Assembly: GCF_029023865.1 (NCBI RefSeq)
Contig: NZ_CP118969.1
Location: 496,001-560,000 of the forward strand
Direction of reading: 5' to 3'
Length of the DNA stretch: 64,000 bases
Source of the DNA: Lactococcus lactis
GTDB lineage: Bacteria > Bacillota > Bacilli > Lactobacillales > Streptococcaceae
The notes below the pieces were generated by a model that saw nothing but the letters and a program-made list of their open reading frames with translations, was not told the DNA's origin and ran no database searches. The translations under genes were made by a program, and so were the position numbers. This document shows positions 18,720 to 26,834 of this stretch, piece by piece. How positions within the stretch are numbered: position 1 is the stretch's first letter; every line of letters starts with the position of its first letter.

Positions 18720-20066
18720 ATGAAAATATATAATACTTATAGTCGACAGCTAGAAGATTTTCAGCCGATTGAACCTGGAAAAGTAAAAATGTATGTCTGC
18801 GGACCGACCGTTTATAATTACATCCATGTAGGAAATGCTCGTTCTGTTGTTGCTTTTGATTTGGTTAGAAAATATTTGGAATTTCGAGGATTTGAAGTTC
18901 AATATATCTCTAATTTCACAGATGTTGATGATAAAATTATCAAGGCAGCAGCTAATGAAAATATCAGTACTAAAGAACTTTCTGAACGTTATATTGCTGC
19001 TTTTTATGAAGATACTGATGCTTTAAATGTTAAAAGAGCCAGTCAAAATCCGAAAGCAACAGAATTCATCGAAGCGATGATTGAGTTTATTCAAGAACTA
19101 GTGGATAAAGAATTTGCTTATGTTTCTCAAGGAGACGTTTATTTCCGTGTGTCTAAATCTAAAGATTACGCTAAATTAGCGAATAAAAATCTTGCAGATT
19201 TACTTGCGGGCGCTTCTGGACGTACGGATGAAGAAACAAAACTTAAAGAATCACCAGCCGATTTTGCTCTTTGGAAATCTGCGAAAGCTGATGAAGTTTC
19301 TTGGCAAGCGCCTTGGGGAGCTGGTCGTCCGGGCTGGCATATTGAATGTTCAGTCATGTCAACCTCATTATTAGGCGAAACAATTGACATTCATGGTGGA
19401 GGAGCAGATTTAGAATTTCCACACCATACAAATGAAATTGCACAATCTGAAGCAAAAACTGGGCAAAAGTTTGTTAATTATTGGATGCACAATGGATTCG
19501 TAAATGTCGATGGTGAAAAAATGTCTAAATCACTAGGCAATTTCACAACTGTTCATGAACTCCTTCAAGTAGTTAATCCACAAATTTTACGTTTCTTTTT
19601 AGCAACTACTCATTATAGAAGACCAGTCAATTTTACTGATGATGCACTGACAGAAGCTGAAAATAATATCAAAAAAATTGAAAATGCTTATCGTCATTTG
19701 GATGAGCAAGCTGAGTCTAATTTGTCAGCACTTACGACTTTCAGAAATGATTTTGTTGCTGCCATGGATGAAGATTTCAATATTGCCAATGGAATGACTG
19801 TTTTTTATGACTTTGTTTCTTGGGTTAATAAAGGAAACGGTGGGCCTGAGGTCAAAGAATTTTTTGACCAAGTTTTAGAAATTTTAGGGATTAAATTTAA
19901 ATTTGAGCAAAGTTTGGACAGCGAAATTGAAGCCATGATTGAAGCAAGACAATTGGCACGAGAAGTCCGTGATTTTGCGAAGTCAGATGAAATTCGTGAC
20001 GCTTTGAAAGCTCAAGGGATTGTTCTTGAAGATACAAAAGACGGGGTACGGTGGCATCGTGAATAA
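18720..20066 (+). CDS. cysS: Cysteinyl-tRNA synthetase
   Basis: Charges tRNA-Cys. The 448 residues are full length. The zinc-binding region begins at [19 protein letters not shown], with HIGH motif HVGN at 36-39. ECSVMS and [11 protein letters not shown] supply further zinc-ligand Cys/His, and KMSKS lies near 267. It starts 12 nt after the channel gene with GAAGGAAA upstream, and the mrnC start overlaps its last codons. Confidence 0.98.
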
Positions 20067-20460
20067 GCAACAAGCAGAACTTTTGAATGGTATTGCATTG
20101 GCCTATATTGGGGATGCGATTTATGAGGTCTTTGTGCGTGAGTACTTATTAGATAAAGGCCTGACAAAGCCCGCCATGCTTCAAAAAAATGCAACGAAAT
20201 TTGTGTCAGCTAAAGCACAAGCAAAAATTATTTCTGCAATGGATGAAGTTGATTTTTTGACTGAATATGAATTGACTTATTTTAAAAGAGGGCGCAATGC
20301 TCATTCTAAAACGACGGCCAAAAATACCGATGTTGTTACTTACAGAATATCAACAGGTTTTGAAGCTGTTGTTGGAATTCTCCATTTAACGCAACAAAAA
20401 GAGCGACTTCAAGAATTTTGGGATTTTTCCCTTAAAACAATTGAAGCAGATCTGGTTTAA
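20059..20460 (+). CDS. mrnC: Mini-ribonuclease III
   Basis: Dimeric RNase III-like enzyme without a dsRNA-binding domain, which matures the 3' and 5' ends of 23S rRNA. The catalytic helix is [23 protein letters not shown] and the second acidic cluster lies in AVVGILHL. I placed the start at GTG 20059, giving 133 residues beginning [11 protein letters not shown], the normal family size. An in-frame ATG at 20020 deep inside cysS would add 13 unrelated residues. It overlaps the end of cysS by 8 nt, as in other Firmicutes. Confidence 0.92.
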
Positions 20461-20575
20461 AGTTTATTAATTACAAAGATCAAAGTATTAAGCAAATTAT
20501 TTTAGAAAAAGAAAAAAATCCGCTAGAATAGGTATGCAAAGATACAAAGAAAAAAATCAGCGGAAAGAAGAAGAG

Positions 20576-20944
20576 ATGTATAGAGTAGTTACAATGTACG
20601 GCACCGATGAACCATGGTGGTTCTTCGACGGCTGGAAAGAAGATATAGTTTCAGTAGATGAGTTTGATGATTTTTATAAAGCTTTAAAATATTATAAAAA
20701 AGAATGGTTTGAAATGGCTGAGAATTTTAAAGAATTCACTAGCAAGTCTGGCTTGCAAACAGCATTTTGGAAAAACGGAGATGAAGAATGGTGTGAAGAC
20801 TGTGTAGGTTATTTACAGCGCTATCACAGCATTGCTTTGTTGGAAGACTGGCATGCGATTCCGCTTGAGAAAAAGCGCTCAGGTTATAGTAAAAAATCTG
20901 GAGAACTCCCAGAACGTTTCTGTTCCATGAAAACTGAAAATTAA
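20576..20944 (+). CDS. DUF1033 family protein
   Basis: A 122-residue protein, MYRVVTMYGTDEPWWFFDGW, rich in Trp and acidic residues, with KNGDEEWCEDCVGYLQRYHSIALLEDW. This is the DUF1033 pattern of lactic acid bacteria; its role is unknown. I used ATG 20576 because the family begins MYRV; an in-frame ATG at 20534 would add a Lys/Glu-rich extension read from the leader. A TAGAAT near 20525 is a possible -10. A terminator follows. Confidence 0.82.
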   Translation: MYRVVTMYGTDEPWWFFDGWKEDIVSVDEFDDFYKALKYYKKEWFEMAENFKEFTSKSGLQTAFWKNGDEEWCEDCVGYLQRYHSIALLEDWHAIPLEKKRSGYSKKSGELPERFCSMKTEN

Positions 20945-20951
20945 AAAATGA

Positions 20952-20984
20952 GAAAGTTTACTGACTGAGTAAGCTTTCTTTTGT
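20952..20984 (+). terminator. Terminator after the DUF1033 gene
   Basis: GAAAGTTTACT (20952-20962) pairs with AGTAAGCTTTC (20968-20978), loop GACTG, followed by TTTTG. Confidence 0.75.
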
Positions 20985-21023
20985 TCTGATAGAATAATCG
21001 TAAGCATTTCATTGGTAAGAAAC

Positions 21024-21052
21024 TTGAAATTATATTATAATTATTTTATAAT
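21024..21052 (+). promoter_or_regulatory. Promoter of the small membrane-anchored gene
   Basis: TTGAAA (21024-21029), a 17-bp spacer, TATAAT (21047-21052). The start codon lies 25 nt downstream. Confidence 0.8.
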
Positions 21053-21076
21053 ATAAATCTAATGTTAGGAGGCGCT

Positions 21077-21652
21077 ATGAAGAAACCGTTAATTATATTA
21101 GATGGATTTTTAATATTACTTATCGCAGTTCTTGGACTGGCATTATTTCATAATGTTCAGGAACAATCTAAAGAGCATTCACTATCGAATTCAACAGCAA
21201 GCACACAAAATTCGACTGAAAATAAAACAAAAACAAATAATACAGGAATCAAAATAAACACCAAAGAAATCAAAAAAGAAAATTTTATAACACTATCAGG
21301 TCTTTGGAAGAATAGCTCAATTGCTAAGAAAACTAAAACTCTTGTTATTTCAGGTCCTTCGGCAACTTTTGAGGGTCAACAATATGACTTAACTTTGGAA
21401 GGAGTGAGTTCAGAAAATGAGCTACCTTATTTGAAGTTGATAGGTGAAGGAATTAACTCAGGGAAGTTTCTAGGCATCTATCCACAAGGGAGTGCTATTC
21501 CAGTAAGATTAGCTAATGGTAAAATTGATTACGCAGGTCAATATGATCCTACTGACAAGAAGAAAGATCGTATCATTCTTTTTAATGATTATATGTCTGC
21601 TCAAGATATCATTGAGCAAGTTTTATACCGTGAATTGGAAGAAATCTTTTAA
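21077..21652 (+). CDS. Membrane-anchored protein with a DUF6287-like domain
   Basis: 191 residues: one N-terminal hydrophobic helix (about 5-25) acting as signal anchor, a Ser/Thr/Asn-rich linker to about residue 60, then an extracellular domain starting INTKEIKKENFITLSGLWKNS. That WKN-type strand resembles the DUF6287 domain of streptococcal lipoproteins; the assignment is from memory. TTAGGAGG (21065-21072) decides for ATG 21077 over the ATG at 21062. It has its own promoter. Confidence 0.68.
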   Translation: MKKPLIILDGFLILLIAVLGLALFHNVQEQSKEHSLSNSTASTQNSTENKTKTNNTGIKINTKEIKKENFITLSGLWKNSSIAKKTKTLVISGPSATFEGQQYDLTLEGVSSENELPYLKLIGEGINSGKFLGIYPQGSAIPVRLANGKIDYAGQYDPTDKKKDRIILFNDYMSAQDIIEQVLYRELEEIF

Positions 21653-21688
21653 AAACAGTCTAAGATTTAAAATGATAAGAAAATAGTC

Positions 21689-21717
21689 TTGAAAAAATGT
21701 TTAAAATGAGTTAAAAT
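21689..21717 (+). promoter_or_regulatory. mnmG promoter
   Basis: TTGAAA (21689-21694), 17-bp spacer, TAAAAT (21712-21717). This implies a leader of about 300 nt containing two large repeat hairpins. Confidence 0.7.
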
Positions 21718-21781
21718 ATCATTATCTTAGATAAGAACTCGATGGTCAAAGCTCGGGAAAATATGACAAGAGACTTTTAAA

Positions 21782-21827
21782 AGTTACTGACAGAAAAATC
21801 AATTGTGATTATTTTCTGTCAGTAACT
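21782..21827 (+). repeat. Long inverted repeat 1 in the mnmG leader
   Basis: AGTTACTGACAGAAAA (21782-21797) is perfectly complementary to TTTTCTGTCAGTAACT (21812-21827); 16-bp stem, 14-nt loop. A GAGGATTTTTT stretch follows, so it could act as a partial terminator within the leader. Confidence 0.8.
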
Positions 21828-21884
21828 GATGAGAGGATTTTTTGACATATTTTTCACAGCTTTGGCTTTTTTATTTGCAAAATA

Positions 21885-21963
21885 TTTACTGACAGCTTTT
21901 AACAAGGCTTATTAAGGGCTATAAAAGCTGTCAGTAAAAGAATGATTAATAATTCTGTCAGTA
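21885..21963 (+). repeat. Long inverted repeat 2 in the mnmG leader
   Basis: TTTACTGACAGCTTTTA (21885-21901) pairs perfectly with TAAAAGCTGTCAGTAAA (21922-21938), a 17-bp stem with a 20-nt loop. A further half copy, ATTCTGTCAGTA, is at 21952-21963. Confidence 0.8.
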
Positions 21964-21994
21964 TTTTTGCAAAAACTTTTATCAAAATATAAAG

Positions 21995-22016
21995 AAAGGC
22001 GAATTTAAAAAATTCG
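21995..22016 (+). promoter_or_regulatory. mnmG Shine-Dalgarno followed by a bridging hairpin
   Basis: AAAGG (21995-21999) is 26 nt from the ATG, too far to work directly. Between them CGAATTT (22000-22006) pairs with AAATTCG (22010-22016). Folding this 17-nt hairpin would leave an effective spacing of 9 nt. Confidence 0.65.
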
Positions 22017-22025
22017 TAGTAAAAA

Positions 22026-23903
22026 ATGAATTTTCAAGAAAATTATGATGTTGTTGTCATTGGAGGAGGACATGCAGGGGTTGAAGCTTCACTAGCAGCT
22101 GCACGGATGGGCTCTAAAACATTACTCATGACGATTAATCTTAATATGGTTGCCTTTATGCCATGTAATCCATCAATTGGTGGCTCAGCTAAAGGAATTG
22201 TTGTCAGAGAAATTGATGCGCTCGGTGGTGAAATGGGTCGCAACATTGATAAGACTTATATTCAAATGAAGATGCTTAATACCGGAAAAGGTCCAGCAGT
22301 TCGAGCTCTTCGTGCTCAAGCCGATAAAGATGAATATGCCGCTTCAATGAAGAATACAGTTTCAGACCAAGAAAATTTGACACTCCGTCAAGGAATGGTT
22401 GAAGAACTTATTCTTGATGAAGAAAAGAAAAAAGTCATCGGAATCAAGACTTCGACAGGAACTAAATATGGTGCTAAGGCAGTAATTATCACTACAGGAA
22501 CAGCTTTGCGTGGTGAAATTATTATTGGAGAACTTAAATATTCTTCAGGACCCAATAACTCTCTTTCATCAATTGGTCTAGCAGATAATTTACGTGAAAT
22601 TGGATTTGAAATTGGTCGTTTTAAAACCGGAACTCCTCCACGCGTTTTGGCGAGTTCTATTGATTACGACAAAACAGAAATTCAACCAGGTGATGAAGCG
22701 CCTAATCATTTTAGTTTTATGAGCTCTGATGAAAATTATCTAAAAGATCAAATTCCATGCTGGCTCACTTATACTACTGAGAATAGTCATACTATTTTGC
22801 GTGATAATTTACACCGAGCACCACTTTTTTCAGGAATTGTTAAAGGAGTAGGACCACGTTACTGTCCTTCAATAGAAGACAAAATCACTCGCTTTGCTGA
22901 CAAACCTCGTCATCAACTCTTCCTTGAACCAGAAGGACGGAATACAGAAGAAGTCTATATCGGTGGACTTTCAACTTCAATGCCTGAAGATGTCCAATTT
23001 GATTTAGTTAAATCAATTCCAGGACTTGAAAATGCTCAAATGATGCGTCCGGGTTATGCTATAGAATACGATGTGGTGATGCCTCATCAACTCCGTCCAA
23101 CACTTGAAACAAAACTGGTTTCTGGACTATTTACAGCGGGACAAACCAACGGGACCTCAGGCTATGAAGAAGCAGCAGGGCAAGGCTTAGTAGCTGGAAT
23201 AAATGCAGCACTTAAAGTTCAAGGAAAGCCTGAATTTATCTTAAAACGTAGTGAAGCCTATATTGGGGTAATGATTGATGATTTGGTAACTAAGGGAACG
23301 CTGGAACCATATCGTCTTTTGACATCACGTGCAGAATACCGTTTAATTCTTCGCCATGATAATGCTGACCGCCGTTTGACTGAAATTGGCCGTCAAGTGG
23401 GCCTTGTTTCAGATGAACAATGGGAACATTACCAAGCAAAAATGGCTCAATTTGACCGTGAAATGAAACGATTGAATTCAGAAAAACTCAAACCTTTGCC
23501 TGACACACAAGAAAAATTAGGAAAATTGGGCTTTGGACTAATTAAAGATGCGCTGACCGGTGCAGAATTTTTGAAACGACCTGAAGTTCACTACAATGAA
23601 GTCATCGATTTTATCGGACAAGCACCAGAAAAGATTGACCGTACTGTCATTGAATTGATTGAAACTGAAATTACTTATGAAGGCTACATCAAAAAAGCAA
23701 TGGACCAAGTGGACAAAATGCATCGCTTGGAAGCGAAACGAATTCCTAAAAATATGGATTGGGATAAGCTTGACTCAATTGCTACTGAAGCCCGTCAAAA
23801 ATTCAAAAAAATAAATCCAGAAACGCTGGGACAAGCGAGTCGGATTTCAGGGGTAAATCCTGCTGACATCAGTATTCTCATGGTTTACCTTGAAGGAAAA
23901 TAA
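22026..23903 (+). CDS. mnmG: tRNA uridine-34 carboxymethylaminomethyl enzyme MnmG (GidA)
   Basis: FAD- and folate-linked enzyme that, with MnmE, adds carboxymethylaminomethyl to U34 of certain tRNAs. At 625 residues it is full length. The FAD Rossmann motif [12 protein letters not shown] is at about 10-21; [22 protein letters not shown], the redox Cys region [10 protein letters not shown] and [17 protein letters not shown] are all present. The C-terminal MnmE/tRNA-binding helices end in [19 protein letters not shown]1 lies about 60 nt downstream. Confidence 0.98.
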   Translation: MNFQENYDVVVIGGGHAGVEASLAAARMGSKTLLMTINLNMVAFMPCNPSIGGSAKGIVVREIDALGGEMGRNIDKTYIQMKMLNTGKGPAVRALRAQADKDEYAASMKNTVSDQENLTLRQGMVEELILDEEKKKVIGIKTSTGTKYGAKAVIITTGTALRGEIIIGELKYSSGPNNSLSSIGLADNLREIGFEIGRFKTGTPPRVLASSIDYDKTEIQPGDEAPNHFSFMSSDENYLKDQIPCWLTYTTENSHTILRDNLHRAPLFSGIVKGVGPRYCPSIEDKITRFADKPRHQLFLEPEGRNTEEVYIGGLSTSMPEDVQFDLVKSIPGLENAQMMRPGYAIEYDVVMPHQLRPTLETKLVSGLFTAGQTNGTSGYEEAAGQGLVAGINAALKVQGKPEFILKRSEAYIGVMIDDLVTKGTLEPYRLLTSRAEYRLILRHDNADRRLTEIGRQVGLVSDEQWEHYQAKMAQFDREMKRLNSEKLKPLPDTQEKLGKLGFGLIKDALTGAEFLKRPEVHYNEVIDFIGQAPEKIDRTVIELIETEITYEGYIKKAMDQVDKMHRLEAKRIPKNMDWDKLDSIATEARQKFKKINPETLGQASRISGVNPADISILMVYLEGK

Positions 23904-23964
23904 TTAAAAATTAAAATTTTACTGACAAAAAGTTACTGACAGAAAATTTTTGGGAGAGTCCTTG

Positions 23965-24772
23965 GGTTCTGTTGCAAAGTTTTCTGATAAGTCTATTTTA
24001 GTGTAAAATGAATAAAAATGACAGCGAGGATATATCAATGAACTATTTTAAAGGTAAACAATTTCAAAAAGATGTGATTATTGTCGCTGATGGTTATTAT
24101 CTACGTTACAATCTAAGCTATCGTGAAATTCAAGAACTCCTTTATGATCGTGGGATTAACGTTTGTCACACAACTATTTATCGTTGGGTACAAGAATACA
24201 GTAAAGTCCTCTATCATCTCTGGAAAAAGAAAAATAGACAGTCCTTCTATTCGTGGAAAATGGATGAAACTTATATCAAAATCAAAGGTCGTTGGCATTA
24301 TCTCTATCGTGCAATTGATGCGGATGGATTGACTTTAGACATCTGGCTACGCAAGAAACGGGATACTCAAGCTGCTTATGCGTTCTTGAAACGACTACAT
24401 AAACAGTTTGGTCAACCAAGAGTAATTGTCACGGATAAAGCGCCCTCTATTTGTTCTGCATTTAGAAAGTTACAGAGTAACGGTTTATATACTAAGACAG
24501 AGCATCGAACCGTGAAGTATCTCAATAACCTCATTGAGCAAGACCATCGACCAATCAAACGACGCAATAAATTTTATCGAAGTCTACGAACTGCCTCAAC
24601 CACGATTAAGGGCATGGAAACAATTCGAGGAATATACAAAAAGAACCGAAGAAATGGAACGCTCTTCGGATTTTCGGTATCTACTGAGATTAAGGTATTA
24701 ATGGGAATATTAGCTTAAGAACAAGAAGGATTATAAACCTTGTATTTGATTTTTAAACTTTGCAACAGAACC
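23965..24772 (+). mobile_element. ISS1 insertion sequence, IS6 family, complete 808 bp
   Basis: Perfect 18-bp terminal inverted repeats, GGTTCTGTTGCAAAGTTT at 23965-23982 and its complement at 24755-24772, enclose one transposase gene; 808 bp is the usual ISS1 length. The flanking octamers differ (AGTCCTTG on the left, AAAAATTG on the right), so there is no target duplication. This points to an IS-mediated deletion or to recombination between two copies. The right end interrupts a minus-strand gene 10 codons after its start. Confidence 0.96.
24038..24718 (+). CDS. ISS1 transposase (IS6 family DDE)
   Basis: 226 residues starting MNYFKGKQFQKDVIIVADGYYLRYNLS. There is an N-terminal helix-turn-helix (REIQELLYDRGINVCHTTIYRWVQEY) and a DDE core: D in WKMDETYIKIKGRWHYLYRAID, D in VIVTDKAPS, and E in NNLIEQDHRPIKRR. 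IS6 enzymes move by copy-in cointegrate formation. No frameshift is seen, so the element looks functional. GCGAGGA precedes the ATG; an upstream in-frame ATG at 24008 adds residues not normal for the family. Confidence 0.96.
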   Translation: MNYFKGKQFQKDVIIVADGYYLRYNLSYREIQELLYDRGINVCHTTIYRWVQEYSKVLYHLWKKKNRQSFYSWKMDETYIKIKGRWHYLYRAIDADGLTLDIWLRKKRDTQAAYAFLKRLHKQFGQPRVIVTDKAPSICSAFRKLQSNGLYTKTEHRTVKYLNNLIEQDHRPIKRRNKFYRSLRTASTTIKGMETIRGIYKKNRRNGTLFGFSVSTEIKVLMGILA

Positions 24773-24802
24773 AAAAATTGTAATGAGTTGAATATCTGAC
24801 AT
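24773..24802 (-). pseudogene. First 10 codons of a gene cut off by ISS1
   Basis: On the minus strand a good ribosome site (AAAGGAG, then AATAAA) leads to ATG at 24802-24800 and the residues MSDIQLITIF, which end exactly at the right ISS1 terminus. Reading on through the IS adds 13 foreign residues before TAA at 24731-24733. A possible promoter lies upstream (TTGTCA at 24912-24907, TATAAT at 24891-24886, 15-bp spacer). The rest of the gene is not found on the other side of the IS. The residues are too few to name it. Confidence 0.75.
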
Positions 24803-25017
24803 TTTATTCTCCTTTCGATAATTTTAGTTTATTATAATTATTTTATCATTTTATTTTCATTTTATTGAATGATATGGTGTTTGAAATTATAGAAAAAATG
24901 CTGAATTGACAAGATTAAAGCCATATTCTAAAATTGTATTCTATAAGTGTCAAAAAATTAGAATTATAACCAGAATTAGAGATAAATTTCACTATAAATA
25001 ATAAAAAAAATTAGGAC

Positions 25018-25046
25018 TTGACAAGTCTTTAAATAATTGATAGAAT
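25018..25046 (+). promoter_or_regulatory. Promoter of the infC-rpmI-rplT operon
   Basis: TTGACA (25018-25023), 17-bp spacer, TAGAAT (25041-25046). The interval 24803-25017 upstream holds only the AT-rich promoter region of the ISS1-truncated gene. Confidence 0.85.
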
Positions 25047-25054
25047 AATAGAGT

Positions 25055-25180
25055 TGAAAAGCAGAAGCACCCGCTTCTCGCCTTAGAGGTTATAGCCCTG
25101 GGCAAACGAATGGAATTATTCAAAAACGAATGTTTTCATGAGCGGGGCGAGATTGTCGTTCCGCTTTTGTTTTTCTTTAA
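25055..25180 (+). promoter_or_regulatory. L20-type leader with attenuator upstream of infC
   Basis: The leader contains CCCGCTTCTCGCC near 25070, which can pair with GGGGCGAGA at 25144-25152. The latter is also half of a terminator hairpin (AGCGG 25141-25145 with CCGCT 25161-25165, plus CGA/TCG inside) followed by TTTTGTTTTT. This matches the L20 leader of Firmicutes, in which ribosomal protein L20 binding favours termination. The proximal/distal stem switch is my reading of the sequence, not a computed fold. Confidence 0.8.
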
Positions 25181-25237
25181 AAAAGAAGTTGCCTAAATCT
25201 TAGTCAACTTTCACATCATATTAGAAGGAGAACGAAC

Positions 25238-25759
25238 ATAGCTAAACAAGACAATAGAAAACCTATGATGAACGGTGCAATCCGTGCTCGTGAGGTTCGT
25301 CTCATTGGCGCTGAGGGTGAACAATTAGGTGTCACACCAACGTCTGAGGCGCTAATGCAAGCTGAAAATCTTAACATGGACTTGGTTTTAATTTCAAACC
25401 AAGAACCACCTGTTGCAAAAATCATGGATTATACAAAATTCATGTTTGAGCAAAAGAAAAAACAAAAAGAAGCAAAGAAAAAACAAGCTGTTGTTTCTGT
25501 AAAAGAAGTCCGTTTGTCACCAGTAATTGACCAAAACGACTTTGATACAAAGCTTCGTCAAGCCATCAAGTTTCTTGAAAAAGGCGATAAAGTTAAGGTT
25601 TCAATCCGATTTAAAGGTCGGATGATTACTCACCAAGATGTGGGTCGTCAAGTAATGGACAAGTTCGCGCAAGCAACAAAAGAAGTTGCTGTTGTTGAAC
25701 AAAGAGCCAAAATGGATGGTCGTCAAATGTTCTTGCAACTTGCACCTATTAAAAAATAG
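25238..25759 (+). CDS. infC: Translation initiation factor IF-3, ATA start codon
   Basis: IF-3 checks the start codon and keeps 30S subunits free. The frame reads (M)[26 protein letters not shown] and gives 173 residues. AGAAGGAG (25223-25230) is 7 nt upstream of ATA (25238-25240); the first ATG, at 25265, is 34 nt from that site and would cut off the usual N-terminus. Rare AUN starts are a known infC feature (AUU in E. coli) and allow IF-3 to repress its own mRNA. The C-terminal domain ([25 protein letters not shown]) is intact. Confidence 0.96.
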   Translation: MAKQDNRKPMMNGAIRAREVRLIGAEGEQLGVTPTSEALMQAENLNMDLVLISNQEPPVAKIMDYTKFMFEQKKKQKEAKKKQAVVSVKEVRLSPVIDQNDFDTKLRQAIKFLEKGDKVKVSIRFKGRMITHQDVGRQVMDKFAQATKEVAVVEQRAKMDGRQMFLQLAPIKK

Positions 25760-25780
25760 GTCTTAACAAGACAACCATCT

Positions 25781-25846
25781 GAAAGGTTAACCTTTCACCT
25801 CTCTATTCATTGAAAACGAATGTTTAAAAAGAATAGAGGTGCAGAA
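25781..25846 (+). promoter_or_regulatory. Hairpins between infC and rpmI
   Basis: GAAAGGTTAACCTTTC (25781-25796) is a perfect 16-bp palindrome. Right after it, CACCTCTCTATTC can pair with GAATAGAGGTG across about 30 nt. No T run follows, so this looks like a translational or processing element rather than a terminator. Confidence 0.6.
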
Positions 25847-25887
25847 TAATTTTTTCTGCCAACTGATATAAATTAAGGAGAATTACA

Positions 25888-26088
25888 ATGCCAAAACAAA
25901 AAACTCACCGCGCATCTGCTAAACGTTTCAAACGTACAGGTAACGGCGGTCTTAAACGCTTCCGTGCTTACACTTCTCACCGTTTCCACGGTAAAACTGT
26001 AAAACAACGTCGTCAACTTCGTAAATCTTCTATGGTTTCTAAAGGGGACTTCAAACGTATCCGTCGTATGGTTGCGACAATGCGTTAA
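25888..26088 (+). CDS. rpmI: 50S ribosomal protein L35
   Basis: 66 residues, very basic: [33 protein letters not shown], the conserved L35 start. AAGGAG is about 7 nt upstream. Middle gene of infC-rpmI-rplT. Confidence 0.98.
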   Translation: MPKQKTHRASAKRFKRTGNGGLKRFRAYTSHRFHGKTVKQRRQLRKSSMVSKGDFKRIRRMVATMR

Positions 26089-26181
26089 GCGAACATTGTT
26101 CGCTGCATTGGAGCAATCCTCGCAAGAGCGTAAGCGACTAAGAGGGACAATGAAATAAGTCATCTAATTTTCTTGCTCCAA
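26089..26181 (+). promoter_or_regulatory. Structured rpmI-rplT spacer
   Basis: GCGAACATTGTTCGC (26089-26103) is a 6-bp hairpin starting right after the rpmI stop. TTGGAGCAA (26108-26116) is fully complementary to TTGCTCCAA (26173-26181), enclosing a GC-richer stretch with further CCTCGC/GCG pairing. The 161-nt spacer is long for these adjacent ribosomal genes. Confidence 0.55.
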
Positions 26182-26249
26182 CTCAATAAAAAAATAAATT
26201 TGTCATTATGACAAAATTGAAATCTACTAAGAATTAAAGGAGAACACAC

Positions 26250-26609
26250 ATGGCACGTGTTAAAGGTAGCGTTGCAACTCGCAAACGCCGTAAACGTATT
26301 TTAAAGCTCGCTAAAGGTTACTACGGAGCTAAACATAAACTCTTCAAGACTGCTAAAGAGCAAGTCATGAATTCATACTACTACGCATTCCGCGATCGTC
26401 GTCAAAAGAAACGCGACTTCCGTAAATTATGGATTGCACGTATCAACGCAGCTGCACGTATGAATGGTCTTTCATACAGCAAATTGATGCACGGTTTGAA
26501 ATTAGCTGATATCGAAGTAAACCGTAAAATGCTTGCTGACATCGCAATCGCTGATGCTGCTGCATTTACTGCACTTGCTGAAGAAGCAAAAAAAGCTTTG
26601 GCTAAATAA
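26250..26609 (+). CDS. rplT: 50S ribosomal protein L20
   Basis: 119 residues, [29 protein letters not shown], a basic N-terminal extension then an alpha-helical domain. It assembles early on 23S rRNA and in Firmicutes also binds the operon leader as repressor. AAAGGAG precedes the ATG. Codon use is strongly biased. Confidence 0.98.
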
Positions 26610-26616
26610 TTATCTT

Positions 26617-26649
26617 AAAAAATCTGCTGGTTTTCTAGCAGATTTTTTA
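26617..26649 (+). terminator. rplT terminator 1
   Basis: AAAAAATCTGCT (26617-26628) pairs with AGCAGATTTTTT (26637-26648). Confidence 0.9.
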
Positions 26650-26661
26650 TATTTTAAGCAG

Positions 26662-26700
26662 ACACTCTCTTAATTATGACATTAGGGGAGTGTTTTTTTA
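26662..26700 (+). terminator. rplT terminator 2
   Basis: ACACTCTCTTAAT (26662-26674) pairs with ATTAGGGGAGTGT (26681-26693) with G-U pairs, followed by seven T. It insulates the opp promoter from the ribosomal operon. Confidence 0.78.
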
Positions 26701-26719
26701 TTCCGAATATACTAAATTG

Positions 26720-26772
26720 TTGCAAAAATTAATAAAAAAGAATATAATACCGTAAGTCCTTGTTTCGAAACA
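26720..26772 (+). promoter_or_regulatory. opp operon promoter and palindromic operator candidate
   Basis: TTGCAA (26720-26725), 17-bp spacer, TATAAT (26743-26748). A perfect palindrome TGTTTCGAAACA (26761-26772) lies just after the expected transcription start. The opp system of L. lactis is repressed by CodY, but AATTGTTGCAAAAAT over the -35 matches the CodY box in only about 10 of 15 positions, so I cannot assign the regulator. Confidence 0.7.
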
Positions 26773-26834
26773 AAAGTAATTTGTTTTCAATAAAAGACAT
26801 TTAGTATAAATAAGAATACAGAATGGAGGTAAAT

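Noticed and set aside
21782-21938. CRISPR-like array from the repeated CTGTCAGTAA/TTACTGACAG words
   Set aside because: The copies alternate in orientation, are only 10-17 bp, have irregular spacing and no cas genes nearby.
26710-26735. CodY box over the opp -35
   Set aside because: Only about 10 of 15 positions match; too weak to annotate although opp is known to be CodY-controlled in L. lactis.
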